Assembly (NCBI GenBank): GCA_002432555.1
Contig: DJFO01000002.1
Span: 6,107 to 15,972 of the forward strand
Source: Marinagarivorans sp. UBA5870
Lineage (GTDB): Bacteria; Pseudomonadota; Gammaproteobacteria; Pseudomonadales; Cellvibrionaceae
Direction of reading: 5' to 3'
DNA length: 9,866 bases
In this document: positions 1 through 6,016 of the stretch, in pieces
Position numbering within the stretch: the first letter of the stretch is position 1
Layout: the number at the start of each line of letters is the position of its first letter
The notes under the pieces: model-generated
The model's database searches: none
What the model was told of the DNA's origin: nothing
What the model saw: the letters and a program-made list of their open reading frames with translations, nothing else
Program-made: the position numbers and the translations under genes

Positions 1-154
1 CCCGGCGTACGAGTGTGCGGACACTCTCGTCGACGCTGTGAATGGGCTCGCGATTCTGGCTGGCGATCACCAGGGGTAGTGGGCCCAGATGATTCAGCTC
101 TCCGAGGGAGTACCTGGATTCGTCGACGTCTATGGAGGTGGCGGTCTCGACCAT
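1..154 (-). CDS. Partial unidentified gene, N-terminus only, cut by left window edge
   Basis: An open frame of 51 codons runs from an ATG at 154 leftwards to the window edge without a stop. The start is supported by GGAG seven bases upstream of the ATG on the minus strand. The protein begins MVETATSIDVDE and continues with a stretch reading LGPLPLVIASQNREPIHSVD. It has no signal peptide and no membrane segment, so it looks cytoplasmic. I do not recognise the family. It diverges from the TonB receptor, and a Fur-like site lies between them, so an iron-related or siderophore-biosynthesis role is possible by context only. More sequence to the left is needed to name it. Reality of the gene is moderately supported by start, ribosome binding site and openness; function is unknown. 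Confidence 0.55.
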   Translation of the reverse strand, partial: MVETATSIDVDESRYSLGELNHLGPLPLVIASQNREPIHSVDESVRTLVRR

Positions 155-213
155 ACGAATGCTCCGGGTTGCGCAAAAAGTAAACTCTCAAAAAGAGCGT
201 GCGTGATTAATTC

Positions 214-269
214 GGGGCGCCCGGCTAGGGGCGCCCGGCTAGGGGTGCCCGGCTGGGGGCGCGCAGCTC
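214..269. repeat. GC-rich 14-bp tandem repeat upstream of the TonB receptor
   Basis: The unit GGGGCGCCCGGCTA occurs at 214-227 and 228-241. A third copy with two changes is at 242-255, and a decayed fourth starts at 256. Each unit contains the palindromic core GGGCGCCC or a variant, so the array can fold. It lies in the divergent intergenic region between the left-edge gene and the TonB receptor, upstream of the Fur-like site. No coding role is apparent. Confidence 0.8.
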
Positions 270-330
270 GGACTATGCCTAGGGCGAATCGAATCCGGCC
301 GCGCTGAACAAGTTAATCAGGCCGGGGGAA

Positions 331-350
331 TATAAATCATTCTCATTTAA
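331..350. promoter_or_regulatory. Fur-box-like operator
   Basis: Measured against the 7-1-7 Fur model TGAGAAT-N-ATTCTCA, positions 331-345 match 4 of 7 in the left half and 7 of 7 in the right half (ATTCTCA at 339-345), followed by TT. It sits directly upstream of, and nearly touching, a -35 element at 352-357. That is a fitting place for iron-dependent repression of the receptor and possibly of the divergent left-edge gene. The left half is weak, so this is a candidate only. Confidence 0.55.
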
Positions 351-351
351 C

Positions 352-380
352 TTTACAACCATTGACTGTGCCGCTAATAT
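352..380 (+). promoter_or_regulatory. Sigma-70-type promoter of the TonB receptor gene
   Basis: A -35 hexamer TTTACA (352-357, 5 of 6 to TTGACA) is followed by exactly 17 bases and a -10 hexamer TAATAT (375-380, 4 of 6). Transcription would start near 387, giving a leader of about 75 bases before the ATG at 462. The Fur-like site abuts the -35 element, consistent with repression by blocking polymerase. Confidence 0.5.
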
Positions 381-461
381 GCGTTTCGCCACTTGACGTG
401 CGTCCGCGAAAGTCGCGGAGGCGGAACGATATTCAACAGAAAAGACAAAGATCAGGGATCC

Positions 462-2525
462 ATGAGCCACTTACAAAAGAGCAAACTTGCCATTGCCATT
501 TTGGCCACTTTGACTTCCGCGGCGCGCGCAGAGGCAGCGAGCGCAGCACCCGAAAATGAATTGACCACGGTGGTGGTGATCGGGGAGAAATACCAGCGCC
601 CGCTAGAGAAAACTCTCAGCAGTGTGGCTGTGACCACTGAAGAAGACCTGCGCAACAACGCGGACGCGGACCTGCATGACGTATTTCTGCGCACGCCCGG
701 AGTTTTTGCTACCGAGGGCAACAACACCTTCAGTATCCGGGGAATTCCGTTCGATGGCCTGGGTTCGGGCTCGAGCGATGTCGTCTCGGTCTATGTGGAC
801 GATACTTTACAGTCGCGCCGCAGCATGAGCTTTGCGCCCGCGTCCATGTGGGATATTCAACAGGTTGAAATTTATCGGGGCACCCAGTCGTTGATTCAGG
901 GACGCAACGCGCTCGCCGGCTCAATCATTATTAAAAGCAATGACCCGACCTTCGAGCGAGAGGGCGCTGTCCGCATTAACGCCGGCAATTACGGTGAACG
1001 CGGCGCATCGGCCGCGGTGAGCGGCGGCCTGGTTGACGGTGTAGTCGCCGGCCGATTGGCTTTGGATTACCAGGAAAACGATGGTTACATCGACAATACC
1101 TATCTGGATCGAGAAGCGAATCCCACGTCGGACATTACCCTGCGTGGAAAATTGCTGATTCAACCCCGAACGGATCTGGATGTTTTGCTGACCCTTTTGC
1201 ACAGCCGCAATGAAATGGGCAACCAATCCGTCGCCAAAGATCCCGATTCCGGTCAGGTTAGTTTTTACGAAATCGCCACCAATGTGGATGCCCTGGATAA
1301 AGTCGACAAAGACACCCTGAACGCCCGGGTGGACTATCGGATAAACAACCACTGGACTTTCACCAGCATCAGTGCCGCTAATCGCTCCGATTACGAAGGC
1401 GTGATCGATTTCGGCCAGGATGTTTCGGAAGACGATGCCCTCGCGACAGACGATGTGGACGATTTCCTCTCGCAAGAGTTGCGTTTGGCTTATAACGGCG
1501 ATGCTGCGCTGACCGGTCTGTTCGGGGCCTATTTTTTTGAATCGGACAAAGACCGCTACGATTCGCTCGCCGCGTTCGAATTTGAGCGTTGGACCGATGT
1601 GGACATCAGCAGCGCTGCCGTTTTCGGCGAAATCAACTGGTTATTTTCCCCGCGCTGGACCGCGACTACGGGTTTGCGTTACGACCGGGAGAAATACGTC
1701 AACGAGACCCTGGAAGGCACCGATGCATCACCGTCTCTCAGATCCACGGTCGACGCTTGGCTCCCAAAAATTGGCCTGAGTTACAGCATCGACGAACACC
1801 AAACCTTAGGTCTGGTCGCGCAGCGGGGATATCGTGCCGGCGGCGCCTCGTTCAATTTTGCCACGCTTGAATTGGTCGAGTTTGATCCGGAATACACGAA
1901 CAACTTGGAATTGGCTTACCGCAGCCTTTGGCTTGAGCAGCGCCTACGCCTAAACCTCAATCTTTATCGCATCGAGTGGGAAGATCAGCAGGTTTCCGTG
2001 TTGACGGATCCCGCCAACGACAATAGCGGACAAATCGAAAACGCCGGTGAAAGCCGCCTGAAAGGCGGTGAAGTGACGGTCGCTTTTCTGCTAACCCCCG
2101 CTGTCGAGCTGTACGCCGGCGCGGCCTACAACGACGCGGAGTATCAGGACTTTGTCACGGATACCCAGGATTTTAGCGGTTACCAATTCGAGCGGGCACC
2201 CTTGGTTTCCGTGAGCGCCGGGACCACTTTGCGCCCGTATGATGGCTGGACATTCAATTTGAGCGTGGTGCGTCTCGGGGAAACCCATTCGCAATATTTA
2301 ACCGATCCGGACGCCGCCGATCCCAAACGCGTCTCGGAAGTGCTTAAAGCGGACGCCTATACCCTGTGGAACGCCAGCGCGTCCTACCAAACCGGCGACT
2401 GGACGTTCTCCGCATACGGCAAAAATCTTTCTGACAAACAATATCTCACCAATCATCAGGAAGGTAATACCTCGGATGTGGGCGCGCCGCGGACCTTCGG
2501 AGCGGAAGCGCGCTTCGAGTTTTAA
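462..2525 (+). CDS. TonB-dependent outer-membrane receptor, probable ferric-siderophore uptake
   Basis: A 687-residue outer-membrane receptor that would use TonB/ExbBD energy to import a ferric chelate or similar ligand. The frame is open from 393, but the ATG at 462 is chosen because a signal peptide begins there: MSHLQKSK, then a hydrophobic core, then Ala-rich cleavage options near residues 23-29. A TonB-box-like stretch TTVVVIG lies at 35-41. The plug (about 50-160) shows LRTPGVF, FSIRGIP, YVDD and QVEIYRGTQSLIQGRNALAG. The rest is a beta-barrel with the RGYRAGG motif at 455-461 and a C-terminal phenylalanine typical of barrel proteins. Length is normal for the family. A Fur-like site and promoter lie upstream and a diaminobutyrate-type aminotransferase downstream, favouring a siderophore ligand. 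The ligand itself cannot be read from sequence; COG1629 receptors also import sugars and cobalamin. Confidence 0.93.
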   Translation: MSHLQKSKLAIAILATLTSAARAEAASAAPENELTTVVVIGEKYQRPLEKTLSSVAVTTEEDLRNNADADLHDVFLRTPGVFATEGNNTFSIRGIPFDGLGSGSSDVVSVYVDDTLQSRRSMSFAPASMWDIQQVEIYRGTQSLIQGRNALAGSIIIKSNDPTFEREGAVRINAGNYGERGASAAVSGGLVDGVVAGRLALDYQENDGYIDNTYLDREANPTSDITLRGKLLIQPRTDLDVLLTLLHSRNEMGNQSVAKDPDSGQVSFYEIATNVDALDKVDKDTLNARVDYRINNHWTFTSISAANRSDYEGVIDFGQDVSEDDALATDDVDDFLSQELRLAYNGDAALTGLFGAYFFESDKDRYDSLAAFEFERWTDVDISSAAVFGEINWLFSPRWTATTGLRYDREKYVNETLEGTDASPSLRSTVDAWLPKIGLSYSIDEHQTLGLVAQRGYRAGGASFNFATLELVEFDPEYTNNLELAYRSLWLEQRLRLNLNLYRIEWEDQQVSVLTDPANDNSGQIENAGESRLKGGEVTVAFLLTPAVELYAGAAYNDAEYQDFVTDTQDFSGYQFERAPLVSVSAGTTLRPYDGWTFNLSVVRLGETHSQYLTDPDAADPKRVSEVLKADAYTLWNASASYQTGDWTFSAYGKNLSDKQYLTNHQEGNTSDVGAPRTFGAEARFEF

Positions 2526-2556
2526 GTTTTTGCTGCAGGTCCACATGCAAGATTGG

Positions 2557-2585
2557 GCGCTCGGGTCGATTCTGCGACCGAGCGC
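2557..2585. terminator. GC-rich hairpin after the TonB receptor, possible terminator
   Basis: GCGCTCGGGTCG (2557-2568) pairs with CGACCGAGCGC (2575-2585) around a six-base loop, leaving one bulged G. It starts 32 bases after the receptor stop. No T-run follows (TGAAAAG), so it is not a classical intrinsic terminator. It could be a Rho-assisted end, an mRNA 3' stabiliser or an attenuating element between receptor and aminotransferase. Confidence 0.4.
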
Positions 2586-2601
2586 TGAAAAGACCCTGCT
2601 G

Positions 2602-2655
2602 AAAGGCACTGCTAAAAAGGCACTGCTAAAAAAGCACTGCTAAAAAACACTGAAA
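2602..2655. repeat. Short A-rich tandem repeat between receptor and aminotransferase
   Basis: Three near-identical copies of a 13-15 base unit of the form AAAAGGCACTGCTA follow each other, then a decayed fourth (AAAAAACACTGA). Copies differ mainly in the length of the A-tract, suggesting slippage. The array fills much of the 182-base gap between the receptor stop and the aminotransferase start at 2708. Confidence 0.75.
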
Positions 2656-2707
2656 GCCCAGCTCGCCGTTTGACTCGATCATTCACAAAATTGTGAGGAT
2701 GGATTCT

Positions 2708-4120
2708 ATGAACGCCACTGCATCACCGCATTTGCAGGACGAACTCAAGTTACAACACACCGGTCTTCGCGCGCGTTACTGTTTGGACACCACGCCCATT
2801 CTCGAGCGGCAAAACCGCCAGGAGTCCAACGCACGCACCTATCCGCGCCGCATACCCCTAGTATTGGCGCGCGCCCAGGGTATTTATGTGCAGGATTCTC
2901 GCGGGCAAGTTTTTATCGACTGCCTCGCGGGCGCGGGCACGCTTGCACTGGGGCACAACCATCCGGTGGTGGTCGAAAGTTTACAACAGGCGCTCGCTTC
3001 CGGCGCACCCATGCACACTTTGGATTTGGCGACGCCGGTGAAGGATGCCTTCGTGCAAGAATTGTTTGCCTGTCTGCCGGAACCTTTCGCGCGCAAAGCG
3101 CGCGTGCAATTTTGCGGACCTACGGGCGCCGATGCCGTGGAGGCGGCCGTCAAGTTGACACGCACCGCCACCCGCCGCCAGACAGTTCTCGCCTTCCACG
3201 GTGCCTATCATGGCATGACCCTGGGGACATTATCCCTGAGCGGTAATCTCGGCCCCAAAAATGCGCTTGGCGGTCTGCTCGCCGGCGTGCATTTTTTGCC
3301 GTACCCGCATAATTATCGTTGTCCTTTCGGGTCCTCCGACGGTCTAAGCGCGGCAAAAAGTCTGCGTTATATCGAGCATTTACTGCAAGATCCGGAAAGT
3401 GGTATCACCCAGCCGGCGGCGATGATTCTCGAACCCGTGCAAGGGGAGGGCGGGGTGATTCCCGCTCCGGCGGAATGGTTGCGCGGCATCCGCGAACTGG
3501 CCGACCAAGGTCAATTTCCGCTGATTTTCGATGAAATCCAATGCGGTATAGGTCGGACGGGACAGATGTTCGCCTTCGAAGAAAGCGGGATTATTCCCGA
3601 TGTGATCACCGTCTCCAAAGCCATAGGCGGCGGACTGCCACTTTCGGTGATGCTTTACACGGAAGAATTGGATCAATGGTCACCCGGCGCCCACGCGGGC
3701 ACTTTTCGCGGCAATCAATTGGCTATGGCCGCCGGCACGGCGACCCTGCGTTTTATTCGGCAGGAGCAGCTACCCCAGCTCGTGCAAAAGACGGGCAGCC
3801 AATTGTTGACGCGCCTGCGCCAGCTCAAAGGGGAATTCGATTGGATCGGGGATGTGCGCGGCCGCGGTTTAATGCTTGGGATGGAAATCGTTTCGCCGAC
3901 GAGCTCCGAATCTCCGCCGCCGGCCGACGGCGCCTTAGCCAAACGATTTCAACGAGCCTGTCTCGAACGCGGCTTGATTGTCGAACTCGGCGGCCGCCAC
4001 AGCGCGACTGTTCGATTTCTTCCGCCGCTGATTATCACGGAAAAAGAAATTGAACATGTGGCGGAAATTCTCTATCAGGCGGCTTGCGCGATCTCGACAT
4101 TTTCCGCGCAAGCTCGATAG
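2708..4120 (+). CDS. Class III PLP aminotransferase, L-2,4-diaminobutyrate:2-oxoglutarate type (Dat/PvdH/EctB-like)
   Basis: A 470-residue cytoplasmic enzyme predicted to interconvert aspartate-4-semialdehyde plus glutamate with L-2,4-diaminobutyrate plus 2-oxoglutarate. The early segment RQESNARTYPRRIPLVLARA and the LAGAGTLALGHNHPVV motif are typical of the diaminobutyrate aminotransferase branch. Class III landmarks are GPTGADAVEAA (137-147, cofactor phosphate loop), HGAYHG (164-169), FDEIQCG with D275 for the pyridine nitrogen, and SKAIGGG with the Schiff-base lysine K304. A GTG at 2693 keeps the frame, but ATG 2708 is preferred: GAGG (2695-2698) lies nine bases upstream. Diaminobutyrate feeds siderophores (achromobactin, acinetobactin precursors, pyoverdine), 1,3-diaminopropane or ectoine. 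No EctA/EctC or decarboxylase is visible, and the TonB/Fur context favours a siderophore. Exact substrate is inferred. Confidence 0.88.
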   Translation: MNATASPHLQDELKLQHTGLRARYCLDTTPILERQNRQESNARTYPRRIPLVLARAQGIYVQDSRGQVFIDCLAGAGTLALGHNHPVVVESLQQALASGAPMHTLDLATPVKDAFVQELFACLPEPFARKARVQFCGPTGADAVEAAVKLTRTATRRQTVLAFHGAYHGMTLGTLSLSGNLGPKNALGGLLAGVHFLPYPHNYRCPFGSSDGLSAAKSLRYIEHLLQDPESGITQPAAMILEPVQGEGGVIPAPAEWLRGIRELADQGQFPLIFDEIQCGIGRTGQMFAFEESGIIPDVITVSKAIGGGLPLSVMLYTEELDQWSPGAHAGTFRGNQLAMAAGTATLRFIRQEQLPQLVQKTGSQLLTRLRQLKGEFDWIGDVRGRGLMLGMEIVSPTSSESPPPADGALAKRFQRACLERGLIVELGGRHSATVRFLPPLIITEKEIEHVAEILYQAACAISTFSAQAR

Positions 4121-4139
4121 ACGATAAACCTTCATCGTC
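4120..4139. terminator. Small inverted repeat in the convergent gap, weak bidirectional terminator candidate
   Basis: GACGAT (4120-4125) and ATCGTC (4134-4139) form a six-base-pair stem around an eight-base loop. It fills the 22-base gap between the convergent aminotransferase and outer-membrane protein genes. The stem is short and lacks T-runs, so any terminator role is only suggested by position. Confidence 0.25.
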
Positions 4140-4142
4140 CCG

Positions 4143-4796
4143 CTAAAACTGATAATGAACACCCACAAGAACCCGGCTGAGCGTGGCGTCCACATGCTCG
4201 GCGGGTGAGTCCCAGGAGAACCAGGTGTCATCGAGCGTGCCAGACACATGATCGTAAGAGACCCGCAGCTGGACGCCGTCTCGAATATCAATCAAGGTGC
4301 CTATGGCTCCGCCAACCAATATTTCGCCCCACTCCGCATCATCCAACCAACGATCATCGTCGTCATCATCGTCATAATCGTCATATTCTTCGGAGTAGCT
4401 CACGTAGGTCAGCCCAGCCTTGGCAAACAAACCGACCTTTTTGCCGAGGGTGGCTGTGAATTTGGGCATGAAGGAGACCGTGGCAAACTCAGCGCGGAGC
4501 AATTCCGGTCTTTCATCTGCGAGATTGCTGGAGCGGAATACCGCACCTTCCAAGCCAAACCAATTGGTAAAGTTATACCCCCCATAGACCCCGAGCCCGG
4601 CACCTTCCTCATCCAGCGAATAAAGATTGCCAATATCCGCTTCCCCCTGAACGGACCCAAACTCGCCTCCCACGTACCACCCGCGGTTTGAAACTTCCTG
4701 CGCGGCGGTTTCCGCGACCGCTTGCACAACCGACAGACTCCCCGAGCCCATCAGCACAACCATGGTCAATTTTTTCGATATATTCACTGTTTTCAT
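4143..4796 (-). CDS. Outer-membrane beta-barrel protein (OmpA-like barrel / OMP_b-brl type)
   Basis: A 217-residue exported protein predicted to form a small eight-stranded outer-membrane barrel. Residues 1-28 look like a signal peptide: a Lys-rich start, a hydrophobic core, and an AVA motif before E29. The mature part starts with RGWYVGGEFGSVQ and alternates amphipathic strands such as GLGVYGGYNFTNWFGLEGA and KVGLFAKAGLTYV. It ends in VLVGVHYQF with the terminal aromatic used as an assembly signal. Residues 136-153 form a strongly acidic stretch with seven consecutive aspartates, placed between two strands and so probably in a surface loop. The ATG at 4796 touches its AAAGG sequence; an in-frame GTG at 4787 has better spacing (nine bases), so the start may be three codons later. 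There is no peptidoglycan-binding OmpA C-domain. Function is unknown beyond the fold. Confidence 0.85.
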   Translation of the reverse strand: MKTVNISKKLTMVVLMGSGSLSVVQAVAETAAQEVSNRGWYVGGEFGSVQGEADIGNLYSLDEEGAGLGVYGGYNFTNWFGLEGAVFRSSNLADERPELLRAEFATVSFMPKFTATLGKKVGLFAKAGLTYVSYSEEYDDYDDDDDDDRWLDDAEWGEILVGGAIGTLIDIRDGVQLRVSYDHVSGTLDDTWFSWDSPAEHVDATLSRVLVGVHYQF

Positions 4797-4953
4797 CCTT
4801 TAAACGGAAACATTAGGGGCGCCGAAAATCAACCGAGGGTCTCGGCCGGTGCCATTGCCCTGGCCGTGGGACTCCACCGGCAGGGAGTGCTATATTTAGC
4901 GCCCGAAGCTTAACGAGAGCTTAATCGCCTCAATATTGGACTAAGGAACCCTT
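4797..4953. other. Divergent intergenic region between barrel protein and DUF924 gene
   Basis: These 157 bases must carry the promoters for both genes. I see a TATATT at 4891-4896 without a convincing -35 partner. Two direct AGCTTAA repeats at 4907-4913 and 4918-4924, one helical turn (11 bp) apart, lie just upstream of the DUF924 ribosome binding site AAGGA (4943-4947). No regulator can be assigned. Confidence 0.3.
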
Positions 4954-5490
4954 ATGTACACCCAGGTCCTCAAGTTTTGGTTCGAAGAGATCACTTCCGC
5001 CATGTGGTGGGCGGCGGACCCCGCGTTCGATGAGCAGATCCGGCAGCGATTTTTGTCAACGCTGGAGCAGGCGCAGCGCGGTGAGCTGTATGAGTGGCGC
5101 CAACAGCCGAAGGGGCGGCTTGCCGAAGTAATAGTGTTGGACCAATTCTCACGCAATATCTACCGCGGTACCGCCGCGGCCTTCGCGCAAGATGGTTTGG
5201 CGCTGGTACTGGCGCAGGAGGCGGTACTGGCGCAAGCTGACCGGGCTTTATCGCCGGTAGAGCGCAGTTTTCTGTACCTGCCTTTTATGCACAGTGAGTC
5301 GAGAGTAATCCACGAGTGGGCCGCACGGCTCTACCAGACCAATGGACTGGCCGAGAACTACGATTTTGAACTGCGCCATAAGGCGATCATCGACCGCTTT
5401 GGTCGCTATCCACACCGCAATAAAATGCTCGGTCGTACGTCAACGCAGGAGGAACTTGAATTTCTCCAGCAACCCGGCTCAAGCTTCTGA
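4954..5490 (+). CDS. DUF924 family protein
   Basis: A 178-residue cytoplasmic protein that matches the DUF924 family (all-helical, TPR-like fold) almost end to end. Recognisable blocks are VLKFWF (5-10), WW..DPAFDEQIRQRF (18-33), LAEVIVLDQFSRNIYRGTAAAFAQD (56-80), FLYLPFMHSE (106-115) and HKAIIDRFGRYPHRNKMLGR (142-161). AAGGA six bases before the ATG supports the start. Family length is usually about 180-200, so this is full length. No enzymatic activity is established for the family to my knowledge; the conserved Asp/Arg/His residues hint at a binding pocket. It stands alone between a divergent barrel gene and a long gene-poor stretch, so context says nothing about its role. Confidence 0.9.
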   Translation: MYTQVLKFWFEEITSAMWWAADPAFDEQIRQRFLSTLEQAQRGELYEWRQQPKGRLAEVIVLDQFSRNIYRGTAAAFAQDGLALVLAQEAVLAQADRALSPVERSFLYLPFMHSESRVIHEWAARLYQTNGLAENYDFELRHKAIIDRFGRYPHRNKMLGRTSTQEELEFLQQPGSSF

Positions 5491-6016
5491 CCTTTAGCCG
5501 TACACTGCCATACCTCTTGTAGTTTCGAACTCTGGTTGTAGTTTCGAACTCTGGTTGTAGTTTCGAACTCTGGTTGTAGTTTCGAACTCTGGGTCTTGAA
5601 CTTGAGTTTCGAACTGTATTTTCGATTTGTAGTTGCAAGCCGTTGGCAGTTTGACGCACCTCCACCTGAGAGGTTTTTGCCCAATGATGTGATGATTTCA
5701 ACTTTTCGACGTTTCGGTACTTGCAGCGGCGTTACTTCTCCGTATCCTAGTCGCAGGCCTTAGCCGCAGCGAGTGTGCCGATCATCGCTCACTGCAACGC
5801 AGGCCTAAGTTCATCGAGTCCTCAACGCCAATCATAAAAATGACCAGGACGAAGCATAACCTATACCCGCCAGCGGGTTCGCGGCCGCGTTGCGGCGACA
5901 GAACCGCCAACCCAAGCGTTTCGAAGTTCCACATCAGGGGCCCTCGCCCGATCTCTCTCCACTGCAACCGTATACATCGCCAAGCGCGGTTGCTCCCGGC
6001 CGTGGTCGGATAGGTC
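5491..6016. other. Gene-poor stretch between DUF924 gene and AraC-type regulator
   Basis: These 526 bases hold a 19-bp tandem array (see the separate entry). Then come mixed sequence with a GCAGGCCT octamer repeated in direct orientation around 5753 and 5800, and a GC-rich patch near 5880-5897. Open frames here on either strand are short, Arg/Pro-rich or driven by the repeat array. They lack clear ribosome binding sites, and I do not support a gene. I see no tRNA, no strong intrinsic terminator and no convincing promoter, although the regulator at 6017 needs one. Confidence 0.5.
5517..5592. repeat. Four perfect tandem copies of a 19-bp unit
   Basis: The unit TTGTAGTTTCGAACTCTGG is repeated without a mismatch at 5517-5535, 5536-5554, 5555-5573 and 5574-5592. 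A decayed relative (GAGTTTCGAACTG, near 5604-5616) follows. The core GTTTCGAAC is nearly palindromic around TTCGAA. Perfect identity between copies suggests recent expansion. The array starts 27 bases after the DUF924 stop codon. Confidence 0.9.

Noticed and set aside
393..461. N-terminal extension of the TonB receptor frame before ATG 462
   Set aside because: It would place 23 charged residues before a clear signal peptide; the start at 462 gives a normal exported N-terminus.
921..1475. 184-codon open frame on the minus strand inside the TonB receptor gene
   Set aside because: It is antisense to a well-recognised receptor, lacks a recognisable domain and is explained by codon composition of the real gene.
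3541..4053. 170-codon plus-strand frame within the aminotransferase
   Set aside because: Arg-rich out-of-frame shadow of a gene with intact catalytic motifs.
4248..4691. 147-codon plus-strand frame opposite the barrel protein
   Set aside because: The minus-strand protein has a signal peptide, barrel strands and terminal Phe; the opposite frame shows no family features.
5476..5504. Possible terminator GGCT...AGCC after the DUF924 gene
   Set aside because: Only four base pairs around a long loop and no T-run.
5517..5616. CRISPR array
   Set aside because: Copies are directly adjacent with no variable spacers and there are no cas genes in view.
5387..5701. Minus-strand frames across the 19-bp repeats with repeated RVRNY/FETTT segments
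   Set aside because: The repetitive protein results from the tandem DNA unit read in shifting frames; starts lack good ribosome binding sites and the frames overlap the DUF924 gene.
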